From: Streptomyces luomodiensis
GTDB taxonomy: Bacteria > Actinomycetota > Actinomycetes > Streptomycetales > Streptomycetaceae
Reading direction: 5' to 3'
Assembly: GCF_031679605.1 (NCBI RefSeq)
Contig: NZ_CP117522.1
Span: forward strand, 1,798,001 to 1,862,000
Length of the DNA stretch: 64,000 bases
In this document: piece by piece, positions 52,148-60,621 of the stretch
How the letters are laid out: every line of letters starts with the position of its first letter
Position numbering within the stretch: the first letter of the stretch is position 1
Notes under the pieces: generated by a model
Databases searched by the model: none
What the model was told of the DNA's origin: nothing
Seen by the model: only the letters and a program-made list of their open reading frames with translations
Translations under genes and position numbers: made by a program

Positions 52148-52960
52148 TCAGGTGAGGGTTTCGCCGCCGTCGACGGTGATGATCTGCCCGGTGACGTAGG
52201 TGTTGGCCATCAGGAACAGGGCCGAGGCGGCGGCTTCCTCGGCGGTGCCGAAGCGGCCGAGGGGAACGGCCGAGCCGGCGGCGGCGACCGCGTCGTCGGA
52301 GTCCAGCCCCGGCAGCGAGCGCAGGAGCGGGGTGTCGATCCGGCCGAAACGGACGGCGTTCACGCGCAGCCGTGCGGGGGCGAGCTCCACGGCGAGCGCC
52401 CTGGTGAGGGTCTCCACCGCACCGGCGACCGACAGCGGGGCGGTCATACCGGGCGCGGGGCGGACCACGAGGATGCCCGAGCTGAAGGTGAGCGAGCCCC
52501 CCGCGGGAAGCCGGCTCGCCGCCATGCGGGCGGTGGTGAAGGCCGCCCCGAGACGGGAGTCGACGGCCGCGCGGATGTCGTCGGCCGACAGCTCGGTCAG
52601 GGGGCCGACGCCCGTGAGGCCGCCCGCGGTGACGAGCACATGGTCGACCTGGCCCGCCGTGTCGAAGGCCGCGGCGAGGGTCCGCTCGTCCCCGCCGTCG
52701 CCGGCCACGGCCAGCACGGCGTCCTCAGGGGCCTCGGCCGGGCCCGCGCTCCGCACCCGGGAGACGGCGGCCTCCAGCCGGTCGGGGTCGCGGCCGACCA
52801 GCACGACGCGGGCACCGATCGAACGCAGCAGGACGCCCGCCGCCAGCCCGATGCCCGAGCTGCCGCCGATGAGGACGGCGGTCGCGCCGGAGAGGGCGCT
52901 CGTCAGCGGCGAACGAACGGGAATGGGACTGACGGGGGTGGTGGGGGTCGCAGTGCTCAA
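52148..52960 (-). CDS. SDR-family oxidoreductase
   Basis: The 270-residue SDR has TAVLIGGSSGIGLAAGVLLRS for cofactor binding, LVTAGGLTG, LTFSSGILVV and a C-terminal VTGQIITVDGGETLT. The catalytic Tyr-Lys pair expected near residue 160 is not clear in MTAPLSVAGAVETLTRAL, so it may be non-standard. TTG 52960 with GAGAGG 7 nt upstream is the best start. It is divergent from the TetR gene, with two operator-like dyads between them. Confidence 0.78.
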   Translation of the reverse strand: MSTATPTTPVSPIPVRSPLTSALSGATAVLIGGSSGIGLAAGVLLRSIGARVVLVGRDPDRLEAAVSRVRSAGPAEAPEDAVLAVAGDGGDERTLAAAFDTAGQVDHVLVTAGGLTGVGPLTELSADDIRAAVDSRLGAAFTTARMAASRLPAGGSLTFSSGILVVRPAPGMTAPLSVAGAVETLTRALAVELAPARLRVNAVRFGRIDTPLLRSLPGLDSDDAVAAAGSAVPLGRFGTAEEAAASALFLMANTYVTGQIITVDGGETLT

Positions 52961-52980
52961 GGGAGCGCCTCTCTGAAATA

Positions 52981-53048
52981 AACCATCTGGTTGTTTTATT
53001 GCTGCCCCGATACTGCTGCCTGGACGGAGGGGAGTCAACCGGATGGTT
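52981..53048. promoter_or_regulatory. two TetR operator dyads between SDR and tetR
   Basis: AACCATCTGGTT at 52981-52992 and AACCGGATGGTT at 53037-53048 are AACC/GGTT dyads spaced 56 nt apart in the divergent gap 52961-53058. One lies next to each gene's start, as expected for mutual control by the TetR protein. Confidence 0.65.
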
Positions 53049-53058
53049 TAATTTCCGC

Positions 53059-53661
53059 ATGGCCTATGACGCGGAGGACACCAGACGGCGGATCTTCGCC
53101 GCCGCCACCGCCGAGTTCGCCGAGTACGGTCTGGCGGGGGCCAGGGTCGGCCGGATCGCGACCGCCGCCAGGGCCAACAAGCAGGCCATCTACCTGTACT
53201 ACGGGAGCAAGGAGCAGCTGTTCGCCGCCGTCCTGCGGGCGAAACTGGAGGAGGTCCGCGTCTCCATCTCCTTCGATCCCGACGCGGTGGCCGAGTCGGT
53301 CGGGCAGCTCTTCGACTGGTACCAGGAGCACCCGGAGCTGATCAGGCTGCTGCTGTGGGAGGCCCTGGAGGCATCCGGCGAACCGGATGAGAGCGAACGG
53401 GAGCGCCGCGCCGGTTTCCGCGCGAAGGCGCACCATCTCGTGGCCGGCGGCGTGGCCCGCCACCTCCCCGAGGACGCACGCGTCCGCGCCGCCCAGGACC
53501 TGCTGTTCACCTTCATGGGACTGATCGCCTGGAACTTCGCGGTGCCCAAGATGTGCCGCATGATGCTGGACGAGGAGACCGACCGGGCCGCCCTGGCCCG
53601 CCGCCGCGCAACGGTCGTCGACGTCGCCCGCAGGCTCGCCGCCCCACAGGACACCCGCTGA
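53059..53661 (+). CDS. TetR-family regulator
   Basis: This is a 200-residue regulator with the N-terminal TetR DNA-binding domain (DTRRRIFAAATAEFAEYGLAGARVGRIATAA ... ANKQAIYLYYGSKEQLFAAVL) and a generic helical ligand domain. It is not an obvious butenolide/gamma-butyrolactone receptor such as AvaR/ArpA. ATG 53059 is used. Likely represses the divergent SDR; no evidence links it to the P450/acyl-CoA oxidase operon beyond proximity. Confidence 0.87.
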   Translation: MAYDAEDTRRRIFAAATAEFAEYGLAGARVGRIATAARANKQAIYLYYGSKEQLFAAVLRAKLEEVRVSISFDPDAVAESVGQLFDWYQEHPELIRLLLWEALEASGEPDESERERRAGFRAKAHHLVAGGVARHLPEDARVRAAQDLLFTFMGLIAWNFAVPKMCRMMLDEETDRAALARRRATVVDVARRLAAPQDTR

Positions 53662-53702
53662 GCGGGGTCCCGGAGGGGAAACCGGCTTTGGCGCGCAAAC
53701 GG

Positions 53703-53731
53703 GAGCCGGTACCGCGTTGCGGTACCGGCTC
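53703..53731. terminator. bidirectional terminator between tetR and aztD
   Basis: GAGCCGGTACCGC and GCGGTACCGGCTC form a perfect 13-bp stem with a 3-nt loop in the 93-nt convergent gap. Confidence 0.8.
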
Positions 53732-53754
53732 GCGGCGGCCGCGGGGGCGTGGGA

Positions 53755-54960
53755 TCAGTGGTCCGCGACGACTCCCGACAGCTCATTGGTGCTCTTCGGC
53801 AGGGTCACGGACGCGAGCTTCTCGCCCGATGCGAGGTCGATGGCGTGCACTTGGCGCTTGCTCGGTTCGGACACGTAAGCGGTGTGGTCGCGGACGAAGA
53901 GGGTGGGCCTGGTCTGCTGCCAGTCCAGCGGCTCCTGCCACTCGTCCACGGCCGGGATCTTCTTGTCCACCTTGCCCGTTTCCGGGTCGATGACGTGCAG
54001 GACGCCGTTGGTGCCGAGGACGAGCGCCTCGCCGTGGGGGCCACGGGCGAGCGAGCGGAACGAGTAGCTGGTGCCCAGGTCGACCAGGCGCAGCCGCGCG
54101 GTTTCGGTGTTGATCAGCGACACGCGGTTCGGCCGCTCCAGCTCCGCCTCCGGGTCGGTCTTGTAGTCGCCCAGGAGAATCGGCGACTCCTCGCTGCCCG
54201 CCTGGTTGCCGATGCGGCCGTAAGGGTCGGGGGCGTCGGCCTTGGTGAACTCACCGTCCTTGTAGATCAGGACGCCGTCCTCGCAGCCGACCGCGACGGC
54301 CTCGCCCTTGGCCGCGGCTTCGCCGTGCACACCGGGGCAGTTCTCGCTGCGCCTGGTCTCCTTGTTGTGCTTGTCCAGGACGAGGACGCCGGTGCGCTTC
54401 TCCTCGTCGCCCAGGGTGGTGAGGAGTTCGCCGTCGCTCAGTTCGATGGCGACGCCGTGGTGCGGTTCGGCGGAGGTGTAGGTGCGCCCCTCCGGCTTCT
54501 TGCCGCTGCCGAGGTCCTCGGGGTCGAAGACGTTCACCTGGCCGGTGCCGTCGGTGAACAGGACCGTCCGGCCGGCGTGCCGTACCACGTGGCCGGGCTT
54601 GGCACCCTCGTACCGGATGTCGGTGAGGGTCTGTTCGGCGGCGTTCATGACGCGGAAACCGCTGTCGGTGGAGACGATGACGTGGGAGTCGTCGCCCGCG
54701 GGGTTGACGCGGTTGAAGCCGGGCAGCTCGATCGTCCTGGCCAGCTCCAGGCTCTTGCCGTCCAGGACGTACAGTCCGCCGTCGAACGTGGCGACCAGCG
54801 GGTCCTTGATCTCGGCGGCGCTGGTGCCCGGTGTGTCCTTCGCCTTCGCGCCGGAGGAGTCGGAGGAGGTGTCCTCGCCGCCGCAGGCGGTCAGGACCGC
54901 GGACAGCGCCAGGGCGAGCGCCGTCCCCGTGAGGGCTCTTGTACCTATCGGGTTGTTCAC
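53755..54960 (-). CDS. aztD: AztD-like zinc metallochaperone lipoprotein
   Basis: The 401-residue lipoprotein has signal LALALSAVLTACGG (lipobox TAC) and a beta-propeller with repeated motifs such as VATFDGGLYVLDGKSLELART, HVIVSTDSGFRVMNAAE and VLHVIDPETGKVDKKIPAVDE. It matches AztD, a periplasmic or surface chaperone that passes zinc to the binding protein AztC. It lies 43 nt after aztC on the same strand. No His-rich loop was seen. Confidence 0.8.
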   Translation of the reverse strand: MNNPIGTRALTGTALALALSAVLTACGGEDTSSDSSGAKAKDTPGTSAAEIKDPLVATFDGGLYVLDGKSLELARTIELPGFNRVNPAGDDSHVIVSTDSGFRVMNAAEQTLTDIRYEGAKPGHVVRHAGRTVLFTDGTGQVNVFDPEDLGSGKKPEGRTYTSAEPHHGVAIELSDGELLTTLGDEEKRTGVLVLDKHNKETRRSENCPGVHGEAAAKGEAVAVGCEDGVLIYKDGEFTKADAPDPYGRIGNQAGSEESPILLGDYKTDPEAELERPNRVSLINTETARLRLVDLGTSYSFRSLARGPHGEALVLGTNGVLHVIDPETGKVDKKIPAVDEWQEPLDWQQTRPTLFVRDHTAYVSEPSKRQVHAIDLASGEKLASVTLPKSTNELSGVVADH

Positions 54961-55003
54961 CGGTGTGTTCCTTTCCGGGCCGCCGGGTGGCGGCGTCAGG
55001 TGG

Positions 55004-55969
55004 TCAGGCGTCGGTCAGGCCGTCGGCCATGGCGGTGGTGTTGGCGCGCATCATCTCCAGGTAGGTGCCGGCGCCCTTGCCCTTCTCCGTCAGCGACTCG
55101 GAGTAGAGCTCGACGACGCGCACCCCGCCGCCCAGTTCGGTGCGCAGCACCTCGGCCAGCCGGTTGGGCTGGGAGGAGTCGGCGAAGACGGTGCGCACCC
55201 CGGCCTTTTGCATGGCCTGGGTGAGTGAGCGCAGATCGGAGGAGCTGGGGGACGCCAGCGTGGTGCCGCTCGGGATCACCGCGCCGATCACCCGGAAGTC
55301 GAAGCGTTCGGCGAGGTAGCCGAAGACGTGGTGGTTGGTCACCAGCGCGCGCCGCTCCCGGGGGATGCGGTCGAAGGACTTCTCCATCCAGGTGGTGAGG
55401 TCGGCGAGGCGTTCGCGGTAGCGGGCGGCGTTGTCCCGGACCGCTTTCTCGTTCACGCCGTCCACGTGCTCGATCACCCGCTCGCTGATCAGGCCGGCGG
55501 CCTCGCGCACCCGGTCCGGGTCGGTCCAGAAGTGCGGGTCGGGCTGTCCGGTCCCCTCCTCGGGCCCGCCGTCGTCGTGTGCCTGGAAGGTGAGCGGGTG
55601 CACCGCCTTGCCGACCTCGAAGGTGGCCACTCCCGACGCGCGGGCGGCGTCCACATGGCGCAGCACGTTCTCCTCCAGCCCCAGCCCGTTGAAGACCACG
55701 AGGTCGGCATGCTCCAACTCGGCGGCCTGCACGGCCGACAGGCCGAAGGAGTGGGGGTCGGCGTTCGGCTTCATCAGGACGCTGACCTCGGCTTCGTCGC
55801 CGACGATCTCCCGGGTGATGTCGCCGAGGATGTTGGTCGTCACCACGACCCGTGGCTGGTGGCCACCGCTGGTACAGGCGGTGGCGAGACCGGCCGGGAC
55901 CAGGGCGAGCAGGACCAGCAGCAGGGTGCGCGCCCGCGTCGCGCGCGCCGCTTTCGTCGGCGTCCTCAT
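55004..55969 (-). CDS. aztC: zinc-binding lipoprotein of an ABC importer
   Basis: The 321-residue cluster A-I metal-binding lipoprotein has lipobox region LATACTSGG. Expected zinc ligands are visible: NADPHSFGLSA, DPHFWTDPDRV, ALVTNHHVFGYLAERF and VFADSSQPNRL (His, His, His, Asp/Glu). A disordered acidic/His loop HDDGGPEEGTGQPDPH may capture zinc. It feeds AztBA. The ATG overlaps the stop of the second propeller gene (ATGA). Confidence 0.88.
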   Translation of the reverse strand: MRTPTKAARATRARTLLLVLLALVPAGLATACTSGGHQPRVVVTTNILGDITREIVGDEAEVSVLMKPNADPHSFGLSAVQAAELEHADLVVFNGLGLEENVLRHVDAARASGVATFEVGKAVHPLTFQAHDDGGPEEGTGQPDPHFWTDPDRVREAAGLISERVIEHVDGVNEKAVRDNAARYRERLADLTTWMEKSFDRIPRERRALVTNHHVFGYLAERFDFRVIGAVIPSGTTLASPSSSDLRSLTQAMQKAGVRTVFADSSQPNRLAEVLRTELGGGVRVVELYSESLTEKGKGAGTYLEMMRANTTAMADGLTDA

Positions 55970-57204
55970 CGTCCGGTCTCCACCATCAGGGCCGGCGCGA
56001 TGTCCAGGTCGAAGGAGCGCGCGATGCGCAGCTTGTCGTTGTAGTCGATCTCGTACACCCGGCTGCCCGACGGGTCGTTGAGATAGGCCCGGCTGCGGTC
56101 GACCTCGATGACCGGTCCGGCGGCCCCTTCGGCGCCGGCCTCGGGGACGTCCGTCAGGAGCGGTTCGGTCCTGGACACCTGTTCGCCGGTGGCGGTGTCG
56201 TAGCCGTGGAGCGCTCCGTCGGACTCCAGGACGAGCAGGGGGGAGCCTTCGCCCGCGGTGTTGGCCGCGACGACGGGTCCGGTCCCCACCCGCGTCCATG
56301 CGCGCTCCGTGACGTCCAGGACCCACACGGCCCGGTCCCCGGCCGGCGCCGTGAGCGTGTCGCTGCCGGGCCGGAGGCGGAAGGCCGTGGCCCGCTCCCG
56401 CTCGGGCACGTCCTCGCCGTACGGAATCCGCTCCGCCGTGAACGTGCCGTCGGACTCCCGGACGAGCAGCGCGCCGTCCGCGCATCCGAGCACCACTCCG
56501 CGCCGGGTGACGGCGTCGCCGCGCGGGTCCTCGCACTCCGCGTCCAGTGTCACGACGCGCTTGCCCGCGCGGTCGTGCACCACGACCTTCGTGGCCCCGC
56601 CGGTGTCGGTGAGGGCGAGCAGATGCTCCGCGTACGGCACGACGGCACCGGCGTGTGTGCCGGGCAGTGTGCGGGACGATCCGGCCTCGCCCTTCTCCAG
56701 GTCGGCCCGCCGGTAGAGGCTGGTTCGGCCGTCCCGGTCGGTCACCGCGGTCACGGCGGCGTCGCTGCGGACCCGTGTGCCGGGGCCGCCGGGGAGCCGG
56801 CCGACGTCGCGTATCGCCGCGCGGTAGTAGTGCACATGGTCGCCGTGGTCCACCATCCAGGCGCCGGTGTCCAGGACCCGGGTGTTCTCCGCGGTGTGGA
56901 AGTAGCCGAACCGGCCGTCGGTGGTGAGTTCGGCGGTGCCCGTCGTCCGGGATGTCCGGTGGCGCTTGCCGGTGATCAGGTCGAGTACCCGGGTGTCACC
57001 GGTCTTCGGATCGCTGAGCACCAGTCTCGACTGCTGCTCGGCGGCCTCCTGCGCCCCTTCGACATACCCGTGGGGGGTGGATGAGGAGGGGCTGGTGGCC
57101 GGGGCGGCCGCGTCGTCGTCCTGGCCGGCGCAGCTCGTGGCGCACAACGCGACGAGCACGAGCGCGGCCGGCGTCCAGGCGGTGGGCTTTCTTCGGAGCT
57201 TCAA
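55966..57204 (-). CDS. second AztD-like propeller lipoprotein
   Basis: The 412-residue protein has signal LVLVALCATSCAG (lipobox TSC). It shows propeller repeats paralogous to AztD: GRFGYFHTAENTRVLDTGAWM, VVLGCADGALLVRESDGTF and DGALHGYDTATGEQVSR. TTG 57204 with GAGGAC 7-8 nt upstream is the likely start; the stop overlaps aztC. It probably chaperones or buffers zinc like AztD, or gives the system a second metal-relay arm. Two such genes in one azt operon look unusual. Confidence 0.77.
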   Translation of the reverse strand: MKLRRKPTAWTPAALVLVALCATSCAGQDDDAAAPATSPSSSTPHGYVEGAQEAAEQQSRLVLSDPKTGDTRVLDLITGKRHRTSRTTGTAELTTDGRFGYFHTAENTRVLDTGAWMVDHGDHVHYYRAAIRDVGRLPGGPGTRVRSDAAVTAVTDRDGRTSLYRRADLEKGEAGSSRTLPGTHAGAVVPYAEHLLALTDTGGATKVVVHDRAGKRVVTLDAECEDPRGDAVTRRGVVLGCADGALLVRESDGTFTAERIPYGEDVPERERATAFRLRPGSDTLTAPAGDRAVWVLDVTERAWTRVGTGPVVAANTAGEGSPLLVLESDGALHGYDTATGEQVSRTEPLLTDVPEAGAEGAAGPVIEVDRSRAYLNDPSGSRVYEIDYNDKLRIARSFDLDIAPALMVETGR

Positions 57205-57248
57205 GGGAATGTCCTCGGGATCGGCAAAGGAGTGTTCTCGGGGTGCGC

Positions 57249-58103
57249 TCAGCCGGTGGTCCGGGCGGGGGCGGCGGTGCGGCCCGCACGGCGGTGGCGG
57301 AGGCCCGAGGCCAGGTGGGAGAGGAAGAACAGGCTCACCGCGAGGGCCGAGACGGTCGCACCGGCCGCGGTGCTCAGGTGCCAGGACAGCAACAGGCCGC
57401 AGAACGTGGCGGTCATGCCCAGCAGCGCCGCCAGGACCATGACTCCGCGCACGCTGCGCGCCCATGGCAGCGCGGCCGCCGGCGGGGCGATGAGCAGGCC
57501 GAGGACCAGCAGCGTCCCGACGATGTGGAAGGAGGCCACGATGGCCAGCGCCAGCAGTCCCAGCAGCACGGAGTGGGCCAGCCGGGGGCGCAGGCCGAGC
57601 GTCCGGGCCTTGCGCGGGTCGAACGCCAGGGCGAGGAAGGCCCGGTGGCCGAGGACCGAGACGGCCAGCGCCAGCAGCAGTGCCACTCCCAGGAGCGCCA
57701 GGTCCTGTTCGCGCACGGCGAGGACGTCACCGAAGAGGAAGCCGGTCAGGTCCACCGCGAAGGACTGCGAACGCGACACGATGATGACGCCGAGCGACAG
57801 CATGCCCACGAAGAGCAGGCCGATCCCGGTGTCCTGGGACAGCCTCGGGGCGCGGCCGAGCGCGGTGACTCCGGCCGTCATGACGGCCGCGCTCACCACC
57901 GCCCCCACCAGCAGGTTGCCGCCGAGCAGCGCGGCGAGCGCGACTCCCGGCAACAGTCCGTGGGACATGGCGTCGCCAAGGAAGGCCATCCCCCTGAGCA
58001 CCACCCAGGTGCCCGCCAGGGCGCAGATCGCCGACACCAACATCCCGCCCCACAGGGCTCTTTGCACAAAGGTCGCCTCAAAAGGGCCCGTCAACCACTC
58101 CAC
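57249..58103 (-). CDS. aztB: zinc ABC transporter permease
   Basis: The 284-residue ABC-3 permease has eight or so transmembrane segments: FVQRALWGGMLVSAICALAG, LLPGVALAALLGGNLLVGAV and VASFHIVGTLLVLGLLIAPPAAALP are typical of ZnuB/AztB. GTG 58103 is only 14 nt from the aztA start on the opposite strand, so the transcript must be leaderless or nearly so. Its operon contains both propeller genes and aztC. Confidence 0.88.
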   Translation of the reverse strand: MEWLTGPFEATFVQRALWGGMLVSAICALAGTWVVLRGMAFLGDAMSHGLLPGVALAALLGGNLLVGAVVSAAVMTAGVTALGRAPRLSQDTGIGLLFVGMLSLGVIIVSRSQSFAVDLTGFLFGDVLAVREQDLALLGVALLLALAVSVLGHRAFLALAFDPRKARTLGLRPRLAHSVLLGLLALAIVASFHIVGTLLVLGLLIAPPAAALPWARSVRGVMVLAALLGMTATFCGLLLSWHLSTAAGATVSALAVSLFFLSHLASGLRHRRAGRTAAPARTTG

Positions 58104-58117
58104 ACACGCACACTACA

Positions 58118-58855
58118 ATGAAAATCATGTTCAATACAGCCTCGCCGACCGCCGCCCGGGACCGGACGCCCCGCGTCCGCATCACCGAGCTGTACGCCGG
58201 CTATCCCGGACGCCCCGTTCTGCACGGACTCAGCGCCGACATACCGGCATCGGCCACGACCGCGCTCATCGGCCCGAACGGAAGCGGGAAGTCCACGCTG
58301 CTCGGCGTCATGGCAGGGGTGCTCGAACCCACCTCGGGAGAGCTGCGGAGCGACGGGAACGGGCCACCGGCGTTCGTTCCCCAGCGCGGTGCCGTCGGTG
58401 ACGCGCTGCCGCTGACGGTCCGGCAGACCGTGGAGATGGGGCGCTGGGGTGAGCGCGGACCGTGGCGCCGGCTGACCCGGCGGGACCGCGCGACGGTGGA
58501 GGCCGCGATGGAACGGCTGGGCATCTCCGGCCTCGCGACCCGGCAACTCGGAGAGCTGTCGGGCGGACAGCGCCAGCGCGCCCTGATCGCCCAGGGGCTC
58601 GCCCAGGAGTCGGATCTGCTGCTGCTGGACGAGCCGACCACGGGACTGGACCCCGAGGCCAGGGACCGGATCGCCGCGCTGCTGGGGGAATTGGTCGCCG
58701 ACGGGGTGACGGTCGTCCAGGCCACACACGACCTGGAGGCCGCGCGCGGCGCGGACGCCTGTCTCCTGCTCCGCGACGGACACCTGGTGGGACAGGGCAG
58801 CCCCGAGCGGCTTCTCACCCCCTCGACGCTCGCCCAGGTCTGGCAACCGGCCTGA
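58118..58855 (+). CDS. aztA: zinc ABC transporter ATPase
   Basis: The 245-residue ATPase has Walker A IGPNGSGKSTLLG, Q-loop AFVPQRGAVG, signature ELSGGQRQRALIAQGL and Walker B DLLLLDEPTTGLDPEA, and belongs to the ZnuC/AztA class. Two starts are possible, ATG 58118 and ATG 58127; the Zur box covers both, again suggesting a leaderless transcript. It powers the divergently encoded AztB permease. Confidence 0.88.
   Translation: MKIMFNTASPTAARDRTPRVRITELYAGYPGRPVLHGLSADIPASATTALIGPNGSGKSTLLGVMAGVLEPTSGELRSDGNGPPAFVPQRGAVGDALPLTVRQTVEMGRWGERGPWRRLTRRDRATVEAAMERLGISGLATRQLGELSGGQRQRALIAQGLAQESDLLLLDEPTTGLDPEARDRIAALLGELVADGVTVVQATHDLEAARGADACLLLRDGHLVGQGSPERLLTPSTLAQVWQPA
58119..58133. promoter_or_regulatory. 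Zur box between aztB and aztA
   Basis: TGAAAATCATGTTCA is close to the Streptomyces Zur palindrome (TGAAAATcATTTTCA type) and overlaps the aztA start codons, 16 nt from the divergent aztB start. It predicts zinc-dependent repression of both arms of the locus. Confidence 0.8.
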
Positions 58856-58890
58856 CGCCACGGGTACGTACGTCACGGGTACGTACGCCA

Positions 58891-58925
58891 CGGCCGGGGC
58901 GGCTGGTCCCGGGCCGCCCCGGCCG
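58891..58925. terminator. terminator between aztA and the MHS gene
   Basis: CGGCCGGGGCGGC and GCCGCCCCGGCCG form a perfect 13-bp stem around 9 nt in the convergent gap 58856-58969. Confidence 0.75.
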
Positions 58926-58969
58926 TCGTATCCGCGCCGACGGGCGCGGACAAGGTGGTGGTCGCCGGG

Positions 58970-60334
58970 CTAGCGCACCGCCTCGGAGACGGTCGGCGCG
59001 GTGCGGGGCGACGGCGGCAGCGCGGCACGGTCCGCCTCTTCCCTCGCCGCCGCGTCCCAGGTCTCCTGGGTCGTCAGGGTCGCGACCAGGCCCAGCAGTC
59101 CATAGACGCTGAACAGGGCGGCGGGCCCGGCCCAGCCGGTGGCGGAGTAGAGCGCGGTGGCGATCATGGGGGTGAAGCCGGAGACGACCGCGGAGAGCTG
59201 GTAGGCCAGCGACGTTCCGGCGGTGCGCGTCTTGGTGGCGAAGAGTTCGGAGAACCAGGCGCCCTGGACACCGGCCAGGGAGTTCTGGCAGACGGCGTAG
59301 CTGACGGCGAAGGAGACCAGGACCAGGGCGGCGGTCTCGGTGTTGACCAGCAGGAACATCGGAACGCCCCACAGCAGCGTCACCACGCAGCCCAGCAGAT
59401 ACACCGGGCGGCGCCCCACCCGGTCGGACAGCCGCCCCCACAGCACGGTGGCGGCGATACCGAGGGCCGAGGCGGCCACCAGGGCGGTGAGGCTGACATT
59501 GCCCGAGACATCGGGTGCGTCGCCGTCGTCCAGGTAGGACAGCACGAAGGTGACGGAGACGGCGTAGCCCGCGGTCTCCGCGCACCGGAGGCAGAAGGCG
59601 CGCAGCACATTGCGCCAGTCCTCGCGGAGGACCTCCAGCAGCGGGTTCTTGGCGACCTCGCCGGACTGCTGGATCTGCTGGAACTCGGGCGACTCGTCGA
59701 TCTTGAGCCGGATGAGGATGCCCACGACGATCAGGACCGCGCTGAGCAGGAACGGTACGCGCCATGCCCAGGTGTCGCTCAACGTGTGGGTGCTGAAGAG
59801 GAACGCGAGGTTGGCGAGCAGCAGCCCGACCGGGAAACCTGCCTGGGTGATGCCCGTGTACAGGCCGCGTCGGCGCCAGGGCGCGTGCTCGAACGTCATC
59901 AGGATCGCCCCGCCCCATTCGGCGCCGAAGGCGAGTCCCTGGATCACGCGGACGGCCACCAGCAGGATCGGCGCCCAGGTCCCGACCATCTGATAGGTGG
60001 GCAGACAGCCGATCAGGACGGTGGCGATGCCCATGATGAGCAGCGAACCGACCAGGACGGGCTTGCGGCCGATGCGGTCTCCGAGATGACCGGCGATGAT
60101 GCCGCCCAGCGGACGGGCGGCGAAGCCGATGCCCAGCGTCGCGAACGACAGGAGCGTCGCGGACATGGGGTCCGAGTCGGGGAAGAACACATCACCGAAG
60201 TACAGGGCGGCGGCCGTGCCGAAACCGATGAAGTCGTAGGTCTCGATGGTCGCGCCGATCCCGCATCCCACTGCGACTCTCAGGCGCTCGGGCGACCCCT
60301 GGGCCGCCTGGTCCGACGGTATGAAGCCGGCCAT
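58970..60334 (-). CDS. MHS-family MFS transporter
   Basis: The 454-residue MHS transporter is closely related to the one at 21489: TIETYDFIGFGTAAALYFGD, GHLGDRIGRKPVLVGSLLIMG, FGAEWGGAILMTFEHAP. ATG 60334 has AAGGAGG 7 nt upstream, so the longer frame is ignored. A CTGTTAACAG site lies 71 nt upstream, matching sites before the divergent sugar operon, so it likely belongs to the GntR regulon at 60622 and imports its inducer sugar. Confidence 0.88.
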   Translation of the reverse strand: MAGFIPSDQAAQGSPERLRVAVGCGIGATIETYDFIGFGTAAALYFGDVFFPDSDPMSATLLSFATLGIGFAARPLGGIIAGHLGDRIGRKPVLVGSLLIMGIATVLIGCLPTYQMVGTWAPILLVAVRVIQGLAFGAEWGGAILMTFEHAPWRRRGLYTGITQAGFPVGLLLANLAFLFSTHTLSDTWAWRVPFLLSAVLIVVGILIRLKIDESPEFQQIQQSGEVAKNPLLEVLREDWRNVLRAFCLRCAETAGYAVSVTFVLSYLDDGDAPDVSGNVSLTALVAASALGIAATVLWGRLSDRVGRRPVYLLGCVVTLLWGVPMFLLVNTETAALVLVSFAVSYAVCQNSLAGVQGAWFSELFATKTRTAGTSLAYQLSAVVSGFTPMIATALYSATGWAGPAALFSVYGLLGLVATLTTQETWDAAAREEADRAALPPSPRTAPTVSEAVR

Positions 60335-60404
60335 ACCGATCCTCCTTGATCGTGGGCGGGGCGACTGTCCCGAACCGAAGCCAGCCATCCCTGTCGGCTG
60401 TCGT

Positions 60405-60414
60405 CTGTTAACAG
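60405..60414. promoter_or_regulatory. GntR operator upstream of the MHS gene
   Basis: CTGTTAACAG is a perfect palindrome and matches the CTGTTGACAG core found at 61468, with flanking GTC on the same side. Confidence 0.6.
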
Positions 60415-60621
60415 TCGAGAGCGATGCTGTGCCCCGAAGGAAGCAGTGTCAACCCTTCCGGCAGCGGAATCTGCGATGCCACCTCGGGCGATCGACGTGG
60501 TGGGGCCGGCCGCCGCGGGGAGCGGATGCGCCGCCGTAGCCTCTCCGCGGCCTCTTCGGGCCCGGCCGTCAGCGGCTCTGGATCTCTCGCGGGAGACCGC
60601 GCTGGAGTTCCCGTTGGCGAC

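Noticed and set aside
53059..53661. TetR protein as an AvaR/ArpA-type butenolide receptor for the nearby P450/oxidase pair
   Set aside because: The DNA-binding and ligand regions look like a generic TetR and the operators lie at the SDR, not at the P450 operon.
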